From CAYOEJ01 sp964403015 (GTDB lineage: Bacteria; Actinomycetota; Actinomycetes; Actinomycetales; Actinomycetaceae), in assembly GCA_964403015.1 (NCBI GenBank), contig CAYOEJ010000049.1, forward strand, positions 1 through 10,200: a DNA stretch of 10,200 nt, read 5' to 3'. Below, piece after piece: positions 1-5,651 of this stretch. The position numbers were made by a program, and so were the translations under genes. A model generated the notes under the pieces. That model was given only the letters and a program-made list of their open reading frames with translations, searched no databases and had not been told where the DNA came from. Position 1 is the stretch's first letter; every line of letters starts with the position of its first letter.

Positions 1-62
1 ACGTTGAGGTCGACTCCCAATTCGGACTCTACGATCCGGAGTTCATTGAGCGAGATGTCCAT
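1..62 (-). CDS. nusA: Transcription termination/antitermination factor NusA (N-terminal fragment)
   Basis: Only the first 20 codons lie in the window; the gene runs off the left edge. The reading starts MDISLNELRIVESELGVDLN, which matches the usual actinobacterial NusA opening (M-D/N-I-D followed by a helix ending in a short acidic/hydrophobic stretch). NusA binds RNA polymerase and nascent RNA and modulates pausing, termination and antitermination. The ATG shares its A with the TGA stop of rimP (TGATG), so translation is probably coupled to rimP; rimP-nusA is a very widely conserved pair. The identification rests on this short N-terminus plus the position after rimP, so it is strong from context but the domains (S1, KH) cannot be seen here. 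Confidence 0.85.
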   Translation of the reverse strand, partial: MDISLNELRIVESELGVDLN

Positions 63-535
63 CAGTTGTCTCCGTCCATCTTCTTAAGTTCTACAACCAC
101 GTGGGCTTTTTTGATGTGGTCAAATTCGACCTCGGCATCCGAGGAATCAAGGACGACGCCGGTATCGGTGGTCTGCGCGACGCGTCCGGTTACTTTGTCA
201 CCATCGTTAAGAGTAATCGCCACGAGACGCCCAGCTGCTCGGGAAAAGTGACGGGGTTCGGTCATCTTGCGATCCGCCCCAGGGGTGGAAACCTCGAGTG
301 TATAAGCGGAAGAAATTGGATCGGACTCGTCAAGCGTTGCGGAAATTGCACGCGAGACGTCGGTCAGCTGAGTTGAATCGACGCCGCCAGGACCACCGGG
401 GAGATCCACCGTAACTCGACACGATGTATGTTTACCCGCACTCACGAGGCGTACGTCCTCGAGATAGAGGCCTGCCTCTTCAACCACCGGCGCTAATAAA
501 GCGGCCAGATCGGCGTTCTTCTTTTCATTTGACAT
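62..535 (-). CDS. rimP: Ribosome maturation factor RimP
   Basis: This 157-residue protein has the normal RimP length. RimP is a cytoplasmic factor needed for maturation of the 30S ribosomal subunit. The family hallmark YTLEVSTPGADR is at residues 78-89, closing the N-terminal alpha/beta domain. A C-terminal SH3-like beta barrel follows (about 95-155), containing LVAITLNDGDKVTGRV and a D-H-I-K-K-A segment. The ATG at 535 is preceded on the minus strand by GGTAGG (plus positions 545-550) at a 9-nt spacing, a reasonable ribosome binding site. The stop overlaps the nusA start by one base, as expected for a rimP-nusA operon. The gene is divergent from the plus-strand membrane-protein gene. Nothing looks truncated or unusual. 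Confidence 0.95.
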   Translation of the reverse strand: MSNEKKNADLAALLAPVVEEAGLYLEDVRLVSAGKHTSCRVTVDLPGGPGGVDSTQLTDVSRAISATLDESDPISSAYTLEVSTPGADRKMTEPRHFSRAAGRLVAITLNDGDKVTGRVAQTTDTGVVLDSSDAEVEFDHIKKAHVVVELKKMDGDN

Positions 536-587
536 GGGGACAAGCCTACCCGCGTAGCCAACTTTGTGTCACGACCGGCGAAAGTGA

Positions 588-617
588 TTTATATGTCCGG
601 CCGCGAAGAGATGCTAT
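588..617 (-). promoter_or_regulatory. Candidate rimP-nusA promoter
   Basis: On the minus strand a TATAAA box (plus 588-593, five of six matches to the sigma-70 type consensus) lies 53 bp before the rimP ATG. The best upstream hexamer is a weak ATAGCA (612-617) at an 18-bp spacing. This would give a leader of about 45 nt that includes the GGTAGG ribosome binding site. The box falls inside the 5' end of the divergent plus-strand reading frame if that gene starts at 566 or 593. The -35 element is poor, so this is a tentative call. Confidence 0.3.
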
Positions 618-1588
618 GGCACCATATTCGTATGGCCGAAACTTCCACACCCTCTGCTTCAAAACGTGGGCTTGGTTCCACATTGACCTTTCTGGGATTT
701 TTGATCCTTGCCGTTGGTCTCTTCGCCCTTGTCATGGTTGTCATGGGCACGCGACTGGACAATCAGGATGTGGCGCCTCCCCCGGCCTCCCCAGCTGAAG
801 TCGAGCGTCAGGATCTCGCGGAAAGCGCGGTGCGCATCGCGGAGCTTGGAAACGACCTGGGCGCCGACGACGCTTCTGCGCAACAAGCGGCCTCACACGC
901 CTCAGCATGGAGTGATGCGTTCGGAGACATCTGGGTGCCTTGGCCAGCCGGTGCACCAAGCGGATATACAAATCCCCCTGTTGCCACCACCGCGTCCGAT
1001 CGCACTCCCCAAGGGCTTATCAGCGAGCTCGATGAACTGTCGAACACCCTGGTCGACGGTTCAACCAAACTCGACCGCTCCCTCGCCACCTCCATCGCCA
1101 TCGCGGCAACTCTTGACGCACGTGCCATCGCCTCGCAGCACGGTCTGGAGTACCAATGCGGTGCGCCTGACTTCGAGATTCTCGGGTCCTTGGGAGGCGA
1201 TGGTGTTAGCGTCAAACGCTTTGAAACTGCCCGCCAGTGGCTCGAGTCCCACGCAGCCACACTGGAGGTAGGCGCACGCGATCTCGAGATCGAGCGCGCC
1301 GAAAACGTTGCCACGCTCATCGAAGAGTTCATTGACGCCGGAGCGCCGGATACCCGGCCGGCGATGGTCAACGCTCCCATCTCCGGCGAGAATGTGAGTG
1401 CTGCCTACCATCTCATCGCACAACAGTTCGTCTTTTTGTCCACCCACGCAAATAGCGAGCAGCAGGCAGCCATCGTGAACTACCTGTGCTCGCTAACCGA
1501 ATACGAAGACGCGCCGGCTTTCGGAGCGTTCCCGGGGATTAACGAAGCCGATCTGCTAGCAGACGATGCTTCGCCGACTGGCCCGTGA
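593..1588 (+). CDS. Membrane-anchored protein of uncertain family, divergent from rimP (possibly DUF4439/ferritin-like)
   Basis: I do not firmly recognise this protein. Counting from ATG 593 it has 331 residues. A short N-terminus with basic residues is followed by one strongly hydrophobic segment (about 29-52, LTFLGFLILAVGLFALVMVV). A long, Ala/Glu/Asp-rich, mostly helical domain follows and is predicted to lie outside the membrane. No lipobox cysteine is seen. The C-terminus contains AFGAFPG, followed by a low-complexity Asp/Ala/Ser/Pro tail. In mycobacteria, as I recall it, the rimP-proS interval also holds plus-strand genes for Ala-rich membrane and DUF4439 proteins, so the position supports a distant relative. 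The sequence match is not clear enough to assert this. The start is undecided among GTG 566, ATG 593, ATG 611 and ATG 632. None has a strong ribosome binding site, and 632 gives the most usual short cytoplasmic N-terminus. It is a real gene by length and composition, convergent with proS. Confidence 0.75.
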   Translation: MSGREEMLWHHIRMAETSTPSASKRGLGSTLTFLGFLILAVGLFALVMVVMGTRLDNQDVAPPPASPAEVERQDLAESAVRIAELGNDLGADDASAQQAASHASAWSDAFGDIWVPWPAGAPSGYTNPPVATTASDRTPQGLISELDELSNTLVDGSTKLDRSLATSIAIAATLDARAIASQHGLEYQCGAPDFEILGSLGGDGVSVKRFETARQWLESHAATLEVGARDLEIERAENVATLIEEFIDAGAPDTRPAMVNAPISGENVSAAYHLIAQQFVFLSTHANSEQQAAIVNYLCSLTEYEDAPAFGAFPGINEADLLADDASPTGP

Positions 1589-1591
1589 CGA

Positions 1592-1620
1592 GGTCAGCCG
1601 ACTGACCCATAACCGGGTCA
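1592..1620. terminator. Overlapping hairpins between convergent genes, candidate bidirectional terminator
   Basis: The 71-bp gap between the stop of the plus-strand membrane-protein gene and the stop of proS holds two overlapping perfect 6-bp stems. One is GGTCAG-CCGA-CTGACC (1592-1607) and the other is TGACCC-ATAACC-GGGTCA (1603-1620). They share the central arm, so only one can form at a time. Neither is followed by a clean T-run on either strand, although the plus strand continues into a TTTC...CTTTAAT stretch. This could end transcription in both directions, but the missing U-tract keeps confidence low. Confidence 0.35.
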
Positions 1621-1659
1621 ATGGCCTTTCAGCCTTTAATCCTTAAACCAGTAACGGCG

Positions 1660-3450
1660 CTATGCTCCCAGCAGGGAGTTGAACGTCGCCACAGCCTCGT
1701 TGACCGGAACCTCAACAGACGTTCCGGCGCGGCGATCGCGAACTTCAACGACACCGTTCTTCAGACCCCGACCAACCACGATCGCGTACGGCATGCCCAG
1801 CAGCTCGTAGTCGGCAAACTTCACGCCTGCAGACACCTTGCGTCGATCGTCGTAGAGAACCTCGCGGCCCTGACCTTCAAGCTCCGCAACAATCTCCTCG
1901 GCCGTAGCAAACACCTCGTCTTCCTTGCCGGTGGCAAGGACGTGCACCTGGGCAGGTGCGATCGAGGCGGGCCAGACAAGCCCCTTATCGTCGCAGTTCA
2001 GTTCGGCGAGCGCCGCCATCACGCGTGAAACACCGATACCGTACGAGCCCATGGTCACAACGGCAGATTTGCCATTCTGATCTAGAACCTTCAGGTCGAG
2101 TGCCTCCGCATACTTCCGACCCAGCTGGAAGATGTGGCCGATCTCGATTCCTCGCTCAATTGTGAGCTCTCCGGAACCGTCTGGCGCAGCATCACCGGCG
2201 CGGACCTCGGCGGCTTCGATCGTGGCATCAGCCTCGAAATCTCGGCCGTAGACGAGGTTGAACACGTGGTGGTTCTTCTCGTTGGCACCGGTAACCCAGC
2301 TTGATCCGCGGGCGATGTGGGGATCCACAAAGTAGCGCACCGAACCAGAAATTTCGCCGTCTTCGTTCGTAACTCGGTTCGGCGAATTAGGCCCAATAAC
2401 CTGAGGACCGATGTAGCCGGCTACAAGCTCCGGATGCTTCTTTAGATCTTCGGGTGTTGCAACTTCAACTTCGGCCGGAGCCAGGCTGGCTTCGACGCGC
2501 TTGAGATCGACGTCGCGGTCTCCAGGAACCGCCACGACGACGGTCTCTCGGCTACCGTCCGGATGAACGAGAGCGATGACGACGTTCTTCAGCGTGTCTG
2601 CTGCCTCCCACGGACGATCTTCACGCGGACGCAGATCGTTGGACACCTGAAGCAACGTCTCGATCGTGGTTGCATCAGGGGTCAAGACGGTCTCGGGTTC
2701 CGGCACGTCGGTGAAATCGACGTCGTCCAACGGGGGCGTCGTCACGGCTTCCGTGTTTGCCGCATATCCACCAGCGGACTTAACGAAAGTATCTTCGCCA
2801 ATGGCACAGGGGAAAAGGAATTCCTCGGAGCGCGAGCCACCCATGGCGCCCGATGTCGCGGCGCAAATAACGAATGGAAGTCCAAGGCGCGTGAAGACGG
2901 CTTGGTACGCGCGCCGCATGTTGTCGTAGGACGAATTGAGCCCGTCGTCGTCCACATCAAAGGAGTAGGCGTCCTTCATAAGAAACTCGCGCGTGCGGAT
3001 GAGGCCCGCGCGCGGACGTGCCTCGTCGCGGTACTTGTGCTGGATCTGGTAGATCGTCAGCGGCAAGTCTTTGTATGACGAATAGAGATCCTTAACCGCA
3101 AGCGTAAACATTTCCTCGTGCGTGGGGGCGAGAAGGTAGTCATTCTCGCGGCGATCTTGCAGGCGGAAAAGGTTCGGGCCGTAGTCATCCCAGCGGCCCG
3201 TGGCCTCGTAGGGCTCGCGCGGAAGCAGCGCGGGGAAAAGCATTTCTTGGGCACCCGCAGCATCCATTTCTTCACGGACAATCTGCTCCACCTTGCGAAG
3301 CACCTTCAGCCCCAACGGCAGCCAAGTATAGATACCCGGAGCGGCACGACGGATATATCCGGCTCTCACGAGGAGCTTATGTGAAGCAACCTCGGCATCG
3401 GCGGGATCTTCGCGGAGGGTACGGACAAATAGTTCAGACATCTTTAGCAC
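1660..3450 (-). CDS. proS: Prolyl-tRNA synthetase (bacterial type with INS editing domain)
   Basis: This class II synthetase charges tRNA-Pro with proline in the cytoplasm. Counting from GTG 3450 it has 596 residues. The N-terminal catalytic core begins with LFVRTLREDPADAEVASHKL and carries the TxE-type loop LAPTHEEMF (107-115) and the motif 2 region ARPRAGLIRTREFLMKDAYSF (144-164). An inserted YbaK-like editing domain occupies roughly 225-400. Motif 3, GSYGIGVSRV (477-486), follows, and the C-terminal anticodon-binding domain spans about 495-590. The frame stays open up to 3558, but homology begins only near LKMSELF. GTG 3450 is chosen because it sits seven bases past a TACACT box and fits the M-x-L-R/K-M-S start I recall for relatives. 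ATG 3441 is the alternative (593 residues). The gene stands alone, with gaps on both sides, and ends convergently with the plus-strand membrane-protein gene. Confidence 0.96.
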   Translation of the reverse strand: MLKMSELFVRTLREDPADAEVASHKLLVRAGYIRRAAPGIYTWLPLGLKVLRKVEQIVREEMDAAGAQEMLFPALLPREPYEATGRWDDYGPNLFRLQDRRENDYLLAPTHEEMFTLAVKDLYSSYKDLPLTIYQIQHKYRDEARPRAGLIRTREFLMKDAYSFDVDDDGLNSSYDNMRRAYQAVFTRLGLPFVICAATSGAMGGSRSEEFLFPCAIGEDTFVKSAGGYAANTEAVTTPPLDDVDFTDVPEPETVLTPDATTIETLLQVSNDLRPREDRPWEAADTLKNVVIALVHPDGSRETVVVAVPGDRDVDLKRVEASLAPAEVEVATPEDLKKHPELVAGYIGPQVIGPNSPNRVTNEDGEISGSVRYFVDPHIARGSSWVTGANEKNHHVFNLVYGRDFEADATIEAAEVRAGDAAPDGSGELTIERGIEIGHIFQLGRKYAEALDLKVLDQNGKSAVVTMGSYGIGVSRVMAALAELNCDDKGLVWPASIAPAQVHVLATGKEDEVFATAEEIVAELEGQGREVLYDDRRKVSAGVKFADYELLGMPYAIVVGRGLKNGVVEVRDRRAGTSVEVPVNEAVATFNSLLGA

Positions 3451-3462
3451 AGAACTAGTGTA
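3450..3462 (-). promoter_or_regulatory. Candidate -10 box and leaderless start of proS
   Basis: On the minus strand TACACT (plus 3457-3462, four of six matches to the consensus) is followed by AGTTCT and then the GTG at 3450. The expected transcription start, seven bases past the box, is the G of that GTG, so the mRNA may be leaderless. No ribosome binding site precedes either GTG 3450 or ATG 3441. There is no recognisable -35 hexamer at 16-19 bp; that position is occupied by one copy of a 12-bp direct repeat. Confidence 0.35.
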
Positions 3463-3478
3463 GCGCGGGTGTAGCATT

Positions 3479-3515
3479 CCACCGCACTCGATCGCTAGAA
3501 AACCCATCGCACTCG
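3479..3515 (-). repeat. 12-bp imperfect direct repeat upstream of proS
   Basis: Read on the minus strand, CGAGTGCGATGG (plus 3504-3515) and CGAGTGCGGTGG (3479-3490) differ at one base and are exactly 25 bp apart. The downstream copy covers the position where a -35 element would lie for the TACACT box. A second pair, GTGTAGC on the plus strand at 3458-3464 and 3469-3475, is spaced by 11 bp. These could be protein-binding sites, but chance is possible for repeats this short. Confidence 0.35.
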
Positions 3516-3576
3516 CCACACTGTGCTTCGCGCGTCCGGCTCCAGCGTGCCAACACATAGAAGAACTTGTGAATTC

Positions 3577-4431
3577 TTAGAAAAGAATCGTCGAGTATTC
3601 TCCCTCGATGGCGAATCCAGCCTTCTCATACGCGCGCACGGCACCATGGTTGAAGTCGTTAACATAGAGCGAAACGGTGGGAGCAATGGATTTGCGTACA
3701 AGTTCAGCGACGGTCACCATGGCGGCGCTTGCGATACCCTGGCCGCGAAGGTCTGGCGCAGTCCACACACCCTGAATTTGGGCAACGCCCCCAGATAGAG
3801 CTCCTACATCGGCTTTAAACTCAACGCGGAGCTTGCCTTGAAGATCCTCACCAACCCGCACAAAAGTGTGTCCCTGACGTACGAGTTGATGTGCTCGCTG
3901 AGCATATCCGGATCCATAGACGGTGGGGTCATACCCAACCTCCTCGGTGAACATCGCCACCGACGCCGGAACCACGATACCGCCCTCGCCCAATTGCGCC
4001 GGCCTCACGCGAGGATCCCCCTCAACCGCGGGATCTCCGTGATAAACCATTGATAGCTGGCGAGCGCGAACCTCCCGTGGCGTTGGGAAGTCAGACTGAA
4101 CACGCTCCCACAGCGGCAACACCTGATCCGCTCGTCCAACGATCGAGTTGCTAATCCGCTCGTGGCTGGTCAAATACTCGGCGAGGAGGTCGAGCCCCTC
4201 GTCTGAAAATCCCCACGGGACGATATTCGCGCCGTTCCAACACACGGCAGAAAGCCCTCCGGCGTCGTCGTAAAGTCCGAGCGCGTGTGAGGGACGCGGA
4301 ATGCCTTGCTCGATAGGGCTACGCACGAGAATCGACCCCACCGGGTCTTGTTCGAGAAGCCGAAGCGCACGAGCCTTATCGATGCTGTGCAGCCGCCGAA
4401 GTCGTTCGTTTCGGCGGAGCGCCCAGCGCAT
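3577..4431 (-). CDS. GNAT-family N-acetyltransferase with N-terminal DUF4081-like half
   Basis: The protein has 284 residues and two parts. The C-terminal half (about 140-284) is a GNAT fold: VWTAPDLRGQGIA (222-234) contains the acetyl-CoA pyrophosphate loop R-G-Q-G-I-A, and SLYVNDFNHGAVRAYEKAGF (254-273) is the typical motif B region. The N-terminal half (1-130) resembles the DUF4081 domain of two-part actinobacterial acetyltransferases. As I recall, the mycobacterial gene next to ispG (Rv2867c) has the same build. The acceptor substrate is unknown. The ATG begins one base after the ispG TGA, so it is very likely cotranslated with ispG, though pathway involvement is not shown. After the stop there is only a weak AT-rich hairpin, ATTCTT-TTCT-AAGAAT, which includes the stop codon, so no convincing terminator is visible. 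Confidence 0.88.
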   Translation of the reverse strand: MRWALRRNERLRRLHSIDKARALRLLEQDPVGSILVRSPIEQGIPRPSHALGLYDDAGGLSAVCWNGANIVPWGFSDEGLDLLAEYLTSHERISNSIVGRADQVLPLWERVQSDFPTPREVRARQLSMVYHGDPAVEGDPRVRPAQLGEGGIVVPASVAMFTEEVGYDPTVYGSGYAQRAHQLVRQGHTFVRVGEDLQGKLRVEFKADVGALSGGVAQIQGVWTAPDLRGQGIASAAMVTVAELVRKSIAPTVSLYVNDFNHGAVRAYEKAGFAIEGEYSTILF

Positions 4432-4432
4432 G

Positions 4433-5593
4433 TCAGACGATCACTTCTGGGGACGAATTGGGATCCTCGGCAAGTCCGAGTTCTTCCGCAACAATTCGCG
4501 CGCGGGCAATAAGTGTCTCCACGATCTGATCCTCTGGAACAGTTTCAACGACTTCACCGCGAACGAAGATTTGACCCTTGCCATTTCCAGACGCGACGCC
4601 GAGATCTGCCTCGCGTGCTTCACCCGGCCCGTTCACAACACAGCCCATAACGGCTACACGGAGCGGGAAGGTGATGTCCTTCAACCCCTCGGTCACGTTG
4701 TTGGCAAGCTCGTAGACGTCTACCTGAGCTCGTCCACACGACGGGCACGAGACAATTTCCAGCTTCTTTTCCCGAAGGTTGAGCGAGCGCAAAATCTCCT
4801 CACCCACCTTGACTTCCTCAACGGGAGGAGCCGAAAGCGAGACGCGAATCGTATCGCCGATACCCTGGGACAAAAGCGCACCAAAAGCAACGGCCGACTT
4901 AATTGTTCCCTGGAACTGCGGTCCGGCTTCGGTGACACCGAGGTGAAGTGGCCAGTCACCGGCCTGGGACAACAACTCGTAAGCCCGCACCATAACGACG
5001 GGGTCGTGGTGCTTCACGGAGATCGCGAAATCGTAGAAGCCAGCCTCCTCAAAGAGACGAGCTTCATTAACGGCAGACTCGACGAGGGCCTCCGGTGTGG
5101 CCTTGCCGTACTTCTGCAGGAGGCGCGGGTCTAGAGAACCAGCATTGATTCCGATTCGCATCGCGGTCGCGTTAGCGTTTGCAGCGGCTGCAATCTCTGG
5201 AATGCGATCGTCAAACTTCTTGATATTGCCCGGGTTCACGCGCACACCACAGCCGGCCTCGATAGCCGCAAACACATAGCGTGGCTGGAAATGAATATCG
5301 GCAACAACGGGAATCGTTGATTGCTGGGCGATGATTGGAAGCGCGTCCGCATCCTTATCGGTGGGGCAAGCCACGCGCACGATATCGCAACCCGTCGCGG
5401 TCAGCTCCGCGATTTGCTGGAGAGTCGCCCCGATATCCCACGTCTTGGTTGTGGTCATGGACTGGACCGACACGGGGGCGTCTCCGCCCACCTTGACGTC
5501 TCCCACCTGAATCTGGCGAGTCTTCTTACGCGGGGACAGTACGGGTAGCTCTTCCTTGATGGACGGCATTCCTAGGGCAATTGGTTCACTCAC
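4433..5593 (-). CDS. ispG: 4-hydroxy-3-methylbut-2-en-1-yl diphosphate synthase IspG (GcpE)
   Basis: IspG converts MEcPP (2-C-methyl-D-erythritol 2,4-cyclodiphosphate) to HMBPP, the penultimate step of the MEP isoprenoid pathway, using a [4Fe-4S] cluster. The 386-residue protein has the TIM-barrel half with SVQSMTTTKT (42-51) and ADIHFQPRYVFAAIEAG (98-114). The cluster-binding C-terminal half has C283 and C286 in SCPSCGR, C318 in MGCVVNGPGEA, and E325. The 35- and 7-residue spacings equal those of the E. coli ligands C270, C273, C305 and E312. GTG 5593 is preferred because the resulting start (SEPIALGMPS) lines up with relatives that begin with a few residues before LGMP. A purine-rich AAGGTGG lies upstream, but 13 nt away, which is too far for a standard binding site. 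The stop is one base before the GNAT start. Confidence 0.96.
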   Translation of the reverse strand: MSEPIALGMPSIKEELPVLSPRKKTRQIQVGDVKVGGDAPVSVQSMTTTKTWDIGATLQQIAELTATGCDIVRVACPTDKDADALPIIAQQSTIPVVADIHFQPRYVFAAIEAGCGVRVNPGNIKKFDDRIPEIAAAANANATAMRIGINAGSLDPRLLQKYGKATPEALVESAVNEARLFEEAGFYDFAISVKHHDPVVMVRAYELLSQAGDWPLHLGVTEAGPQFQGTIKSAVAFGALLSQGIGDTIRVSLSAPPVEEVKVGEEILRSLNLREKKLEIVSCPSCGRAQVDVYELANNVTEGLKDITFPLRVAVMGCVVNGPGEAREADLGVASGNGKGQIFVRGEVVETVPEDQIVETLIARARIVAEELGLAEDPNSSPEVIV

Positions 5594-5629
5594 GGGTTTA
5601 ATTATTCCACCTTTTCACTCGCGTGGCAG
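5593..5629 (-). promoter_or_regulatory. Candidate ispG promoter with near-leaderless start
   Basis: In the 58-bp gap between the M50 protease and ispG, the minus strand reads CTGCCA (plus 5624-5629, four of six matches to TTGACA). A 17-bp spacer separates it from AATAAT (5601-5606, five of six matches to TATAAT). The expected start seven or eight bases beyond is position 5594 or 5593, the last base of the gap or the G of the ispG GTG. ispG-GNAT would thus have its own promoter in addition to read-through from the dxr operon. Confidence 0.45.
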
Positions 5630-5651
5630 TGTGTACGCCATCGACGTAGCA

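Noticed and set aside
708..1271. Plus-strand frame of 187 codons within the membrane-protein gene
   Set aside because: It is an out-of-frame overlap with low-complexity Ser/Pro/Arg composition and no ribosome binding site.
808..1380. Long minus-strand open frame (190 codons) antisense to the membrane-protein gene
   Set aside because: It is rich in Ser/Arg/Ala without domain logic, is fully antisense to a more plausible gene, and is typical of the shadow frames of moderately GC-rich coding DNA.
3451..3558. N-terminal extension of ProS by up to 36 residues
   Set aside because: The extension (Cys/His/Gly-rich, MCWHAGAGRAKH...) does not resemble ProS and covers the likely promoter and the repeats.
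3451..3576. T-box or other riboswitch in front of proS
   Set aside because: No T-box bulge sequence, no specifier stem and no terminator/antiterminator pair could be seen in the 126-bp gap, and the transcript may be leaderless.
3577..3610. Intrinsic terminator after the GNAT gene
   Set aside because: The only stems (ATTCTT/AAGAAT and AAGAA/TTCTT) are short and AT-rich and no T-run follows, so I could not support a terminator.
4301..5134. Plus-strand frame of 277 codons opposite ispG and the GNAT gene
   Set aside because: It lies antisense to two clearly identified genes and its translation shows no recognisable motif.
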